Positions 33,986 to 43,166 of a DNA stretch of 64,000 nt are shown one piece after another; position 1 is the first letter of the stretch, and the number at the start of each line of letters is the position of its first letter. The stretch is from contig NZ_QEQK01000003.1 in the NCBI RefSeq assembly GCF_003151135.1, positions 186,001 to 250,000 on the forward strand, in the 5' to 3' direction. This DNA comes from Abyssibacter profundi (GTDB lineage Bacteria > Pseudomonadota > Gammaproteobacteria > Nevskiales > OUC007). The notes below the pieces were generated by a model, which was not told the origin of the DNA, searched no databases, and saw only the letters and a list, made by a program, of their open reading frames with translations. Made by a program: the position numbers and the translations under genes.

Positions 33986-35077
33986 CTAATCCGCGGCTTC
34001 GAGTTGCTGCAAGGCCCATTGCACATGCTCGCGGACCAATGGCGAGGGATCATCCAGCGCCCCCCGCAGCGCCTGCCGACTCTCGTCGCTGGCTGTCGCG
34101 TTGCCCAGGGCCACCGCAATATTCCGTCGCCAGCCGGCGTAGCCCGTCCGGCGGATGGGCATCCCTTCTGTCCTCGAGAGGAATTCGTCCTCTGACCAGG
34201 CGAATAAATCGACCAGGCGGGCGGTGTCGAGGCCGTGGCGTGGTGCGAAATCCGGTTCGCGTGTCGCCTGGGCATAGCGATTCCACGGGCACACGAGCTG
34301 GCAGTCGTCACAGCCAAAAATCCGGTTGCCCATGGGCTTTCGCAGGCCTTCCGGAATAGACCCCTTATGTTCGATGGTCAGGTAGGCGATACAGCGCCGG
34401 GCGTCGAGTTGCTGGGGCCCGGTAATCGCTTGCGTGGGGCAGATCTCCATACACGCCGTGCAACTGCCGCAGAGGTTTTTGACCGGCGGGTCATCGTCCA
34501 CCGGCAAGGCCACATTGGTGAGAATCTCGCCCAGAAAGAACCAGGAGCCAGCATCGCGATGCAGCAACAGGCTGTGCTTGCCGATCCAGCCCAGGCGCGC
34601 ATCTCGTCCCAGTGCCTTTTCCAGGACCGGGGCGCTGTCGACAAAGGGGCGCGACAGTGCCTCAGGTGCCGCTTCTTGCAGTCGCCGCGCCAGCTGCTTG
34701 AGGCGGCCGCGCATGAGTTTGTGATAGTCGCGGCCCAGTGCATAGCGCGAGACATAGGCACGGTCCGGGTCATCGAGGCAGGCCTGCATGGCGTCGGCCG
34801 ACTGCGTCCGGTAATTCATGCGCACCGAAATACAGCGGATCGCTTCGGGCTGTAGCCGGGCCGGGTCGGCGCGCAGATCGGTATGCCGAGCCATGTAGTC
34901 CATGCTGCCATGGCGGCCTTCGCGCAGCCATTGGTGCAGGTGTTCCACGTCTTCAGCGAGGTCAAAGCCGGTGATGCCGACGCCATCAAACCCAAGCTCT
35001 GTCGCCCAGTCGCGGATACGGCCGGCGAGGACCTCGGGTGAGGGGGTGGCGTTGGGGGGCTGGGTCTTCACCCTCAT
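33986..35077 (-). CDS. queG: Epoxyqueuosine reductase
   Basis: 363 residues. Cobalamin-dependent reduction of epoxyqueuosine to queuosine in tRNA, the step after QueA. Two [4Fe-4S] cluster motifs are complete: CGSCTACMEICPTQ and GCDDCQLVCPWN; also YALGRDYHKLM, DSAPVLEKA and GKHSLLLHRDAGSW. The C-terminus has HEAT-like repeats for tRNA binding. The start at 35077 is set by divergence from nnr: only 12 bp separate the two start codons, and an exact TATAAT begins at the queG start. The 145-bp gap beyond its stop, convergent with the PA2778-like gene, shows only weak hairpins. Confidence 0.96.
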   Translation of the reverse strand: MRVKTQPPNATPSPEVLAGRIRDWATELGFDGVGITGFDLAEDVEHLHQWLREGRHGSMDYMARHTDLRADPARLQPEAIRCISVRMNYRTQSADAMQACLDDPDRAYVSRYALGRDYHKLMRGRLKQLARRLQEAAPEALSRPFVDSAPVLEKALGRDARLGWIGKHSLLLHRDAGSWFFLGEILTNVALPVDDDPPVKNLCGSCTACMEICPTQAITGPQQLDARRCIAYLTIEHKGSIPEGLRKPMGNRIFGCDDCQLVCPWNRYAQATREPDFAPRHGLDTARLVDLFAWSEDEFLSRTEGMPIRRTGYAGWRRNIAVALGNATASDESRQALRGALDDPSPLVREHVQWALQQLEAAD

Positions 35078-35082
35078 ATAAT
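35077..35082 (+). promoter_or_regulatory. nnr: Candidate -10 box giving a leaderless nnr mRNA
   Basis: A perfect TATAAT is followed by 7 nt and then the nnr ATG at 35090, so transcription would begin at or next to the start codon. The best -35 candidate is TTGGGG at 35052-35057, with a 19-bp spacer. No Shine-Dalgarno is visible. Confidence 0.4.
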
Positions 35083-35089
35083 GCCGTGC

Positions 35090-36586
35090 ATGAACCAGCT
35101 TGCGCTTTATCAGCCAGCCGATGTGCGCCAAATCGATGCGGCGGCGATCGAGCGATGCGGCATCCCCGGCTATGTCTTGATGCAGCGTGCGGCCGCTGCC
35201 GCCTATCAGGAGGCGGTACAGCGCTGGCCAGCGGCCTCTCGGTGGGTTGTGCTGGCCGGTCTGGGCAACAACGGGGGAGATGGCATTGAGCTGGCACGCT
35301 TGGCGCGCGCTGACGGGCGCAACGTTCAGCTGCTACTCGGTGGCGATCCCGCGTCCCTGACCGGGGCCGCCGCCGAGGCCTGGGCGGCCTGGCAGGCAGA
35401 CGACGGTCCAAGTCCCGCGAACGAACTGGGTGATCTGCATCCTGAAGACCTGGTGGTCGATGCCTTGTTCGGGATTGGATTGTCGCGGCCGGTCGAAGGC
35501 AGGGCCGCGCGATGGATTGAAGCGGTTGTCGCCGCGAAGGTTCCGGTGCTGTCGCTGGACTGCCCGTCCGGGCTGGATGCGTCATCTGGCCAGATGCTGG
35601 GGCCGGCGATCCGCGCCGCTGTCACGGTCACATTTATCGCCCGCAAGCTAGGGCTTTATCTGGCCGACGGACCCGATTGCGTCGGCGAGGTGGTGCTGGC
35701 CGATTGTGATGTGCCGCCGGCGGCCTTCGACGCGGTGGAGCCTGCGGCGCAGTTGTTGGGTCCCAGGGCTTTGCGGCAGACCTGGCCGACGCGGACCACA
35801 CACCAACACAAGGGGCATTTCGGCCATGTACTCATCGTGGGTGGTCAGGCCGGCATGCCCGGTGCGGTGCTCATGGCGGCAAGGGCGGCGTTGCGCAGTG
35901 GCGCCGGGCTGGTCAGCGTGGCGACGCACCCGGCGCATGCGGCCTTGTTGCCATTGGCGCAGCCGGAGCTCATGAGCCACGCCATGGATGACCCGGCGGC
36001 CCTGGTCGATCTCATCGAGCCTGCCACCGCCGTGGTTTGCGGGCCGGGGCTGGGGCAAAGCGAGTGGGCGCGGACCCTGCTGGAGACGGTCTGCGTGAGT
36101 GCGGGGCCTCGCGCCGTGGTGCTGGATGCCGATGCGCTGAATCTGCTCGCCAGTTCGCCCGTGGACCTTCCTGAGCGCAGCGTGCTAACACCGCACCCCG
36201 GTGAGGCGGCTCGGTTGTTGGGCACGACGACCGCAAATGTGCAGGCAGACCGTCTGCGGGCCTTGTCGGCGCTGGTGGCCCGGTCGGGGCGGGCGGTCGT
36301 GCTCAAGGGCGCGGGTAGCTGGGTGGGCGCACCGGGTGAGCGGCCATCGCTTTGCGTGGCCGGCAATCCCGGTATGGGCACAGGGGGGATGGGCGATGTG
36401 CTGTCCGGTCTGCTCGGAGCCGCCCTAGCAGGGCCGATGCGTGCCGGGGCACTGGCGCCCTTGGTGGGCGGGGCCGTGTTGGCGCATGCGCTGGCAGGGG
36501 ACGAGGCGGCAGATCGCCTGGGGCAGGCGGGACTATTGCCCAGCGATTTGATCGCATCCCTGCCCAACATTATCCCGCGGCCATGA
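35090..36586 (+). CDS. nnr: Bifunctional NAD(P)HX epimerase / ADP-dependent NAD(P)HX dehydratase
   Basis: 498 residues. Repairs hydrated NADH and NADPH. N-terminal YjeF_N epimerase domain (about 1-215): MQRAAAAAY, GLGNNGGDGIELARL, DALFGIGLSRPV, SLDCPSGLDASSG. C-terminal ribokinase-like dehydratase (about 225-495): HKGHFGHVLIVGGQAGMPGA, GPGLGQS, LTPHPGEAARLL, NPGMGTGGMGDVLSG. The ATG at 35090 matches family N-termini better than the one at 35081. First gene of nnr-tsaE; its stop overlaps tsaE (ATGA). Confidence 0.96.
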   Translation: MNQLALYQPADVRQIDAAAIERCGIPGYVLMQRAAAAAYQEAVQRWPAASRWVVLAGLGNNGGDGIELARLARADGRNVQLLLGGDPASLTGAAAEAWAAWQADDGPSPANELGDLHPEDLVVDALFGIGLSRPVEGRAARWIEAVVAAKVPVLSLDCPSGLDASSGQMLGPAIRAAVTVTFIARKLGLYLADGPDCVGEVVLADCDVPPAAFDAVEPAAQLLGPRALRQTWPTRTTHQHKGHFGHVLIVGGQAGMPGAVLMAARAALRSGAGLVSVATHPAHAALLPLAQPELMSHAMDDPAALVDLIEPATAVVCGPGLGQSEWARTLLETVCVSAGPRAVVLDADALNLLASSPVDLPERSVLTPHPGEAARLLGTTTANVQADRLRALSALVARSGRAVVLKGAGSWVGAPGERPSLCVAGNPGMGTGGMGDVLSGLLGAALAGPMRAGALAPLVGGAVLAHALAGDEAADRLGQAGLLPSDLIASLPNIIPRP

Positions 36587-37068
36587 CAACGGTCATCAAC
36601 TTCGATCTGCCGGATGAGGCGGCCACCCGGGCATTGGGAGCAGCGCTGCTCGACCAGGCGCCAGATGCGGGTGGACGCACACTCTGGGTGGCGTTACACG
36701 GCCCGCTGGGTGCGGGTAAATCGACACTTGTTCGTGGCGCGTTGGCGGCTCTCGGCTGGGACGGTCCGGTACCGAGTCCGACCTACACGCTGGTCGAGCC
36801 CTACACCGTGGACCGCGAGGTCTGGCACCTGGACCTATACCGGCTGGGCGATGCCTCTGAGTGGGATGAATTGGGCGTTGAGGATGCCGCGCCCGACTGC
36901 TTGCTGATCGAGTGGCCGGAACGTATTCCAGAGCTGGCGTCCCGATTCGACCTGCACGTCAGCTTGGACTATCGCGAGGCCAGTCGGGTGGTTCAGCTGC
37001 AGGCGAGTAGCCCGACCGGAGCGCAGTGGCTGTCGAGGCTTAGGGGCTATTTCCAACCCATCACCTGA
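36583..37068 (+). CDS. tsaE: tRNA t6A biosynthesis ATPase TsaE
   Basis: 161 residues. ATPase partner of TsaB-TsaD in making threonylcarbamoyladenosine-37 of ANN-decoding tRNAs. Walker A HGPLGAGKSTLVRG, then VPSPTYTLVEPY and the acidic WHLDLYRLGD (Walker-B-like), and LLIEWPERIPEL. Overlaps nnr by 4 bp. A 99-bp AT-richer gap precedes amiB. Confidence 0.96.
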   Translation: MTTVINFDLPDEAATRALGAALLDQAPDAGGRTLWVALHGPLGAGKSTLVRGALAALGWDGPVPSPTYTLVEPYTVDREVWHLDLYRLGDASEWDELGVEDAAPDCLLIEWPERIPELASRFDLHVSLDYREASRVVQLQASSPTGAQWLSRLRGYFQPIT

Positions 37069-37167
37069 GTTTTGTTACGTAAACCACTAAAATAATTCAA
37101 CAAAACACTTGCCAGTGCCGCATGGCCTCGTTATCGTCTCGTACATCTGGGTGCAGAGGGGATCGCC

Positions 37168-38508
37168 ATGCAACGGTGCCTTCGACTGAACACACTGCAA
37201 CTTGTCTTCGTGCTGCTGGCGTCGCTGGCCAGCCCAGCTGTGTCTGCCAGCGTGGTGCTCAAGGATGTGCGCGTATGGCCCGGGCCGGATTCGACGCGGG
37301 TCGTGTTCGACCTCTCCGGCGATATTGATCACAAGCTGTTTACGCTGGATGACCCCGCGCGGGTCGTGATCGATGTGCCAAATGCCACTCGGGGCACCGT
37401 GGCGGGTGCTGACGGGCGCGGCATCGTCCAACGTGTGCGTACCGGACAGCGCACGCCCGACACCCTGCGGCTGGTCGTGGACCTGGAGTCTTCGGTTCGT
37501 GCCAAGTCATTTACCTTGCCGCCCAGCGGTCGCTACGGGCATCGCCTCGTTGTCGATCTGGATACCGGGCCGGCGAAGATCGGGCCCGTGGCTGCACCCC
37601 AGCCGGCGGTCGAGCTGCAGGACAAGCCCATCATCATCGCAATCGATGCGGGCCACGGCGGCGAAGATCCGGGTGCCCGCGGTGCGCGCGGCACCAAGGA
37701 AAAGGACGTGGCGTTGGCTGTGTCGCGCAAGCTGGCACGGTTGGTGGACGCCCAACCCGGCATGCGTGCGGTGTTGATTCGGGACGGTGACTATTACATC
37801 GACCTGCGAGAGCGGACCCGTCGTGCGCGCGCGGCCCAGGCTGACCTGTTTGTCTCGATTCATGCTGATGCGTTCACCGATCGGCGTGCCCGCGGGTCGA
37901 GTGTTTATGTGTTGTCGCAGCGCGGCGCTTCCTCGGAGCATGCCCGGACACTTGCCCGGCGTGAGAACGAATCCGACCTGATCGGCGGCGTGCGTCTGGA
38001 TGACAAGGACGATGTGTTGGCGTCGGTGCTCATCGACATTTCGCAAACGGCCGCCTTGGAAGCGAGCTTCGATGCCGCCGAGCGCATGCTCTCCAACATG
38101 GGTGCCATTAATCGACTGCACAAAGAGACGGTCCAGCAGGCCAACTTCATGGTGCTCAAGGCACCGGATATTCCCTCCGTGCTGGTTGAAACCGCCTTCA
38201 TTTCCAACCCAGATGAGGAACGGCGACTCACCGATCCGAATTTTCAGGAGCGGCTGGCGAGAAATCTGCTGGCTGGCATCCAGGGTTACTTCTCGGATTA
38301 CCGTCCCCGAACCACGCTGGCTTCCGCCCGCGTCGACGGACCGGTGGAGCCAGCTCCAGCCGAGGCCTACACGGTGCGGCGCGGGGATACCCTGTCGGAA
38401 ATCGCGGCGCGATTTCGGACCAGTATGTCGGCCCTGCGCCTGGCCAATGACCTGGCCTCGGACACCATCCGAATCGGTGATGTGCTGACGATTCCATCTG
38501 GCGGCTAG
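37168..38508 (+). CDS. amiB: N-acetylmuramoyl-L-alanine amidase with AMIN and LysM domains (AmiB/AmiC-like)
   Basis: 446 residues. Splits septal peptidoglycan during daughter-cell separation. Signal peptide (about 1-27), AMIN domain (about 30-130, targets the septum), Amidase_3 domain (about 155-370) with zinc ligands His163 in AIDAGHGGED and Glu178 in GTKEKD, and SIHADAF; then a C-terminal LysM (about 398-442, YTVRRGDTLSEIAARF). The C-terminal LysM recalls Pseudomonas AmiB rather than the E. coli form. Position between tsaE and mutL supports amiB. Activity normally needs EnvC/NlpD-type activators. Confidence 0.95.
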   Translation: MQRCLRLNTLQLVFVLLASLASPAVSASVVLKDVRVWPGPDSTRVVFDLSGDIDHKLFTLDDPARVVIDVPNATRGTVAGADGRGIVQRVRTGQRTPDTLRLVVDLESSVRAKSFTLPPSGRYGHRLVVDLDTGPAKIGPVAAPQPAVELQDKPIIIAIDAGHGGEDPGARGARGTKEKDVALAVSRKLARLVDAQPGMRAVLIRDGDYYIDLRERTRRARAAQADLFVSIHADAFTDRRARGSSVYVLSQRGASSEHARTLARRENESDLIGGVRLDDKDDVLASVLIDISQTAALEASFDAAERMLSNMGAINRLHKETVQQANFMVLKAPDIPSVLVETAFISNPDEERRLTDPNFQERLARNLLAGIQGYFSDYRPRTTLASARVDGPVEPAPAEAYTVRRGDTLSEIAARFRTSMSALRLANDLASDTIRIGDVLTIPSGG

Positions 38509-38574
38509 TCAACGACGAGCGCCTGGGCGCGCGGGTCCATCGCATGGGCGGCGACGCATCGCTACCATGCGCGC

Positions 38575-40428
38575 ATGTCAAAGCGAATCATCCGTCAGCT
38601 CAACGCTGATCTTATCGACCAGATTGCTGCCGGGGAGGTCATCGAACGACCGGCCTCCGTTCTCAAGGAGCTGCTCGAAAACGCCATCGATGCAGGGGCT
38701 AGGCAGGTGGATGTCGAGGCCGGTGGCGGCGGCATACGCCTGCTGCGGATACGAGACGACGGTCATGGCATCCCCCCGGAACAAATCCCCCTGGCCATGG
38801 CGCCGCACGCCACCAGCAAGATCACCTCGCTGGATGAGCTGGAGCGTGTGGCCACGCTGGGCTTTCGCGGTGAGGCCCTGCCCAGCATCGCCTCGGTATC
38901 GCGGCTGAGCATTCGCTCATCCACCGACGGCGATGGGGGCTGGGAGGCAACCGGGCCGTACCGGGCCGGTCAGCAGGCCGCGCCTTGCGCGCATCCGCGC
39001 GGCACCACGGTGGAGATGCGCGATCTGTTCCACAACGTGCCTGCCCGGCGCAAGTTCTTGCGCACCGAGCAGACCGAATTCCGTCATATCGACCGCATGC
39101 TCCGGCGCACGGCGTTGAGCCGGTTCGAAACCGGTTTTCGCCTGTCACACGATGGTCGGGTGGTGCGCGACTATCCAGCGGCCACCACGGATGCCCGCCG
39201 GGCCAGCCGCATCGCCGATGTGGTGGGCAAGGGCTTTGTCGAGCAGACGATCGAGGTGGATACGTCACGGGCCGGTCTGCGCCTTTGGGGCTGGCTGGGC
39301 CAGCCGAGCATTGCCCGCTCGCAGGCTGACTGGCAGTACATGTTCGTCAATGGGCGGGCGATCCGAGACAAGGTGGTCACGCATGCCATCAAGCAGGGGT
39401 TTGGTGATGTGTTGCACCACGCGCGGCAACCAGCCTATGTGCTGTTCCTGGAGATGGACCCGGCCGGCGTCGATGTGAATGCGCATCCCGCCAAGCACGA
39501 AGTCCGGTTTCGGGACCAGGGCAAGATTCACGGGTTTCTGTCCCATGTCGTGTCCCAGGCATTGGCCGGTGCGGCGCCGACCAAGCCACACCATGCCGAG
39601 TTTGCGGCGCCGGCCTCGACCCATGCTGCGCCCGCCTTTGCGCTGGGTGGCGGCCAGTCGGGACTGCGCTTCGGGACCGGGGAGTCGCGTGGGCTGTATG
39701 ACTGGGCCACGCGGCCGGTTGCGGATAACCCGGTCGATGCTCCCCAGGTCAACCCGGACACCGGCGAGTTATTGACCGGAGCTTCGGAGGAGGCGGCCTT
39801 GGAGACGTCACCCGTTGTTGAGTCGCCGGATGAGGCGACCGTCCCCCCACTGGGTTACGCCCGCGCCCAGCTGCATGGCGTATACATCCTGGCCGAAAAT
39901 GCCGAGGGGCTGGTCTGTGTCGACATGCACGCTGCCCACGAGCGCATTGTCTACGAGACGCTCAAACGTCAACGGGATGCCGGGACCGTGCCCAGTCAGC
40001 CGCTACTGGTGCCGCTGGATGTGTCGGTTTCGGAGCGTGAGGCGGACTTGGCCGAGGCCTGCGAGGCTGTTTTGGCTCAGGGAGGGTTCGAGCTGACCCG
40101 GGCCGGACCCACCACGGTGACCGTACGGCGCGTTCCCACCGTGCTGGCAGATCTGGATATCGCTTCGCTGTTGGCGGACCTGCTGGGACGGATGGAGCAG
40201 GAGGCTGGTGCCGGCCGTGAGCTCAAGCGCTTGAGTGACGAGCGCCTGGGGACCCTGGCCTGCCATGCCTCGGTCCGCGCCAATCGCCAGCTCAGCACAG
40301 CGGAGATGAACGCGCTGCTTCGGGACATGGAGCGCACCGAGCGCAGCGGCCAGTGCAACCATGGTCGTCCCACCTGGGTGCAAATCAGTCTCAAGGAACT
40401 GGATCGTTTGTTCCAGCGTGGCCGATGA
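38575..40428 (+). CDS. mutL: DNA mismatch repair protein MutL, endonuclease-type
   Basis: 617 residues. GHKL ATPase: IAAGEVIERPASVLKELLEN, RDDGHGIP, ATSKI, GFRGEALPSI. The C-terminal domain carries DMHAAHERIVYE (Asp450), matching the D-[QM]-HA-x2-E-x4-E metal motif of endonuclease-competent MutL, plus ACHASVRANR and CNHGRPTW. Such MutL proteins nick DNA themselves and are found in bacteria without MutH, unlike E. coli. The region 325-425 is a flexible linker. The stop overlaps miaA (ATGA). Confidence 0.97.
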   Translation: MSKRIIRQLNADLIDQIAAGEVIERPASVLKELLENAIDAGARQVDVEAGGGGIRLLRIRDDGHGIPPEQIPLAMAPHATSKITSLDELERVATLGFRGEALPSIASVSRLSIRSSTDGDGGWEATGPYRAGQQAAPCAHPRGTTVEMRDLFHNVPARRKFLRTEQTEFRHIDRMLRRTALSRFETGFRLSHDGRVVRDYPAATTDARRASRIADVVGKGFVEQTIEVDTSRAGLRLWGWLGQPSIARSQADWQYMFVNGRAIRDKVVTHAIKQGFGDVLHHARQPAYVLFLEMDPAGVDVNAHPAKHEVRFRDQGKIHGFLSHVVSQALAGAAPTKPHHAEFAAPASTHAAPAFALGGGQSGLRFGTGESRGLYDWATRPVADNPVDAPQVNPDTGELLTGASEEAALETSPVVESPDEATVPPLGYARAQLHGVYILAENAEGLVCVDMHAAHERIVYETLKRQRDAGTVPSQPLLVPLDVSVSEREADLAEACEAVLAQGGFELTRAGPTTVTVRRVPTVLADLDIASLLADLLGRMEQEAGAGRELKRLSDERLGTLACHASVRANRQLSTAEMNALLRDMERTERSGQCNHGRPTWVQISLKELDRLFQRGR

Positions 40429-41378
40429 AGCCGCCGGTCGTCTGCCTGATGGGGGCCACCGCCACCGGGAAGACCGACATCGGACTGGCACTGGCCGACC
40501 GCTTTCCCGTGTCGTTGATCAGCGTGGATTCGGCACTGGTCTATCGCGGAATGGACATCGGCACTGCCAAGCCTGATACGGCAACCTTAAAGGCTTATCC
40601 CCATGCGCTGATCGACTGTTGCGAGCCGGAAGAGGCCTACTCAGCCGCCCGCTTTGTTGAGGATGCAAGGCGGCTGGTCTCGGCGGCTCACGAGCAGGGG
40701 CGTTTGCCCGTGCTCGTGGGCGGAACCCATCTTTATTACCGGGCTTTGCTGCGGGGGTTGAGCGAACTCCCCAGCGCCGATCCCGCCACCCGAGCCGAAA
40801 TCAGTGCGCGGGCCGAACAGCAGGGCTGGCCGGCTTTGCACCAGGCGCTGGCCGAACACGACCCGGAAACCGCCGCGCGGTTGCATCCCAATGATGCGCA
40901 GCGGATTCAGCGGGCACTGGAGATCATCGCGCTGACGGGGCGTCCGCCCAGCGCGCACTACGCCAAGAGCGCCCAGCAGGCAGCGGGGACAGGCTGGTCT
41001 GTGCTTTGCATGGCGGTGGCCGACGACGACCGAGCCGCGCTGCATGCCCGTATCGATCGGCGATTCGACGCGATGATGGCGGCGGGTTTTCTGGACGAGG
41101 TTCGCGACCTTCGCAGGCGGCCGGGCCTGCACCCGGAACTGCCGTCGATGCGCAGTGTGGGCTATCGCCAGCTGTGGTCGCATCTGGCGGGTGAACGGTC
41201 TCTGGATGAAGCGGTCGAAGCGGGCAAGGCAGCCACGCGTCAGCTGGCGCGGCGGCAGTGGACTTGGCTGCGTAAAGAGCCTGATCTCGTCTGGTTGACG
41301 GCCGATCAGGCCCCTGTTCAGCAGGCGATCGGCCATGTGGAACAGCATTTACGGGGAAGGGGTGGCAACAGCTTGTGA
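40425..41378 (+). CDS. miaA: tRNA dimethylallyltransferase
   Basis: 317 residues. Adds an isopentenyl group to A37 of UNN-decoding tRNAs. P-loop MGATATGKTDIGLALA, SVDSALVYRGMDIGTAKP, LVGGTHLYYRALLRGL, HPNDAQRIQRALEI and SVGYRQLW are all present. Start overlaps mutL by 4 bp. It precedes hfq as in E. coli. Confidence 0.97.
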   Translation: MKPPVVCLMGATATGKTDIGLALADRFPVSLISVDSALVYRGMDIGTAKPDTATLKAYPHALIDCCEPEEAYSAARFVEDARRLVSAAHEQGRLPVLVGGTHLYYRALLRGLSELPSADPATRAEISARAEQQGWPALHQALAEHDPETAARLHPNDAQRIQRALEIIALTGRPPSAHYAKSAQQAAGTGWSVLCMAVADDDRAALHARIDRRFDAMMAAGFLDEVRDLRRRPGLHPELPSMRSVGYRQLWSHLAGERSLDEAVEAGKAATRQLARRQWTWLRKEPDLVWLTADQAPVQQAIGHVEQHLRGRGGNSL

Positions 41379-41461
41379 TAGGCTAATCGCTCGCGGTCAC
41401 CACCGACTGAACATAATAACTTTGGGTTTCAAACGCCCGGCTCGCGCCAAAAGGATTGGTC

Positions 41462-41710
41462 ATGTCTAAGGGACAAATTTTGCAGGAGCCTTTTCTTAAT
41501 ATCCTGCGCAAGGAACGCATCCCGGTTTCTATCTATCTGGTCAATGGCATCAAGTTGCAGGGGCAGATCGAGTCGTTCGACCAGTTTGTCGTGCTACTCA
41601 AGAGCAACGTCAGCCAGATGGTCTACAAGCACGCGATTTCCACCGTCGTGCCCGCCCGCAACGTCCGTGTGACGGAAGGTTTGGGCTATAGCACAGGCGA
41701 CGAGGAATAA
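41462..41710 (+). CDS. hfq: RNA chaperone Hfq
   Basis: 82 residues. Hexameric Sm-like protein that pairs small RNAs with mRNAs. Sm1 motif [20 protein letters not shown] and Sm2 [11 protein letters not shown] are exact. The C-terminal tail is short ([14 protein letters not shown]), shorter than in E. coli (102 residues), which may limit sRNA release functions. AAAAGGA is 7 nt before the ATG at 41462. Confidence 0.98.
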   Translation: MSKGQILQEPFLNILRKERIPVSIYLVNGIKLQGQIESFDQFVVLLKSNVSQMVYKHAISTVVPARNVRVTEGLGYSTGDEE

Positions 41711-41805
41711 GCCGCGGCGCCCGGGATGCTCGTTTGACGGCGGGGTGTGTCTGAACACGCCCTGGCCGCAACTGGGCGCGCTGATGCGTCCGGAGGCAAG
41801 CATCC

Positions 41806-43089
41806 ATGTTTGAACGCCCTCAGCTCGGGCAGCGATCGCTGCTCGTCCACCTGGACTTCAACGACTGGGATTTCGACGAATCGCATCGCGAGTTCGTTGA
41901 GCTCGTCGTCTCTGCCGGCGGAGAACTCGTCGGTGAGATCGGTGGGCGTCGGCAAACACCCGATCCGCGCTACTTTGTCGGCTCCGGAAAGGCTGAAGAG
42001 ATTGCCGAGCGCGTGCAGGCCGAGGGGGCCGAGGTTGTCATCGTCAATCACGACCTCAGTCCGAGCCAGGAGCGCAATCTGGAGTCGCGGGTCAAGGCGC
42101 GCGTGCTGGACCGTGCCGGGCTGATTCTCGATATCTTTGCCCAGCGCGCACGCTCCCACGAAGGCAAGCTGCAGGTCGAATTGGCGCAGCTCGAACATCT
42201 GGCGACGCGGCTGGTCCGCGGCTGGTCACATCTGGAGCGCCAGAAGGGCGGCATCGGCCTGCGTGGCCCCGGCGAGACCCAGCTGGAAACCGACCGGCGC
42301 CTGCTGGCGCAGCGCATCAAAAATCTCAAGCGCCGTTTGGACGAGGTCCGCGCCCGTCGCGAGCTGGGCCGGCAGGCCCGGCGTCGCAATGCGGCGCCGA
42401 CGGTCTCCCTCGTCGGTTACACCAACGCGGGTAAGTCGACGCTGTTCAATGCTCTGACCCGGGGCGAGGTCTACGCGGCCGATCAGCTGTTCGCCACGCT
42501 GGACCCGACGCTCAGGCAGCTGGCCCTGCCTGCCGGCGAGCCCGCGGTGCTCGCCGATACCGTGGGGTTCATCCGCGACCTGCCGCATGAGCTGGTGGCT
42601 GCATTTCGGGCCACTTTGGAGGAAACCATCGAGGCCGATCTGGTCCTGCATGTCATCGACGCCTCGGATCCGGAGCGCGCTGCGCGAATCGATGACGTCG
42701 AGACGGTGCTCAAGGAAATCGGGGCCGACGCCATTCCCAGACTGGAGGTCTACAACAAGGTTGACGCCAGCGATCAATTCGATGTCGGCGTCAGCCTGGG
42801 TGATGACGGGCAGCCTTGGCGGGTTTATGTTTCCGCACTTCGGCAACAGGGGTTGGACGCGCTGCTCGAGGCGATCGCCCTGCGCCTGCGGCCGGATATG
42901 GCGCGCTTGACCATCCGGATTCCCGCGGCTGCAGGTCGACTGCGTTCACGCCTGTTCGCCATCGGCGCAGTGCATCGGGAGACCAGTCTGGACGATGGCC
43001 AGCAGGAGCTGGAGCTGGCGATCCCCCATGAACAGTTCGATCGCATTTGCCGGCAGGAAGGAATCGACCCCGATCGCCTGCACGCCTGA
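41806..43089 (+). CDS. hflX: Ribosome-associated GTPase HflX
   Basis: 427 residues. Splits stalled or hibernating 70S ribosomes. N-terminal HflX domain (DPRYFVGSGKAEEIAE, LSPSQERNLES), the Gly-rich GGIGLRGPGETQLETDRRL, coiled coil, then the G domain: G1 LVGYTNAGKSTLFNAL, G3 ADTVGFIRDLP, G4 NKVD. The C-terminal domain is short, ending in HEQFDRICRQEGI. GGAGG lies 11 nt upstream, further than usual. Confidence 0.97.
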   Translation: MFERPQLGQRSLLVHLDFNDWDFDESHREFVELVVSAGGELVGEIGGRRQTPDPRYFVGSGKAEEIAERVQAEGAEVVIVNHDLSPSQERNLESRVKARVLDRAGLILDIFAQRARSHEGKLQVELAQLEHLATRLVRGWSHLERQKGGIGLRGPGETQLETDRRLLAQRIKNLKRRLDEVRARRELGRQARRRNAAPTVSLVGYTNAGKSTLFNALTRGEVYAADQLFATLDPTLRQLALPAGEPAVLADTVGFIRDLPHELVAAFRATLEETIEADLVLHVIDASDPERAARIDDVETVLKEIGADAIPRLEVYNKVDASDQFDVGVSLGDDGQPWRVYVSALRQQGLDALLEAIALRLRPDMARLTIRIPAAAGRLRSRLFAIGAVHRETSLDDGQQELELAIPHEQFDRICRQEGIDPDRLHA

Positions 43090-43107
43090 ATCACAAGCGG
43101 GTGGGGC

Positions 43108-43116
43108 TGTTAGAAT
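43108..43116 (+). promoter_or_regulatory. hflK: Candidate extended -10 promoter for hflKC
   Basis: TGTTAGAAT fits the extended -10 form TG-n-TAGAAT, followed by a GC-rich discriminator; about 51 nt precede the hflK ATG. No good -35 box is seen. Confidence 0.4.
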
Positions 43117-43166
43117 GCCCGCCGTTTTTGTCCTAACCGAACTACAGCACTCCAACGGAGACATCC

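Noticed and set aside
42226-42846. Antisense frame inside hflX
   Set aside because: No family similarity; it mirrors the codon structure of the GTPase domain.
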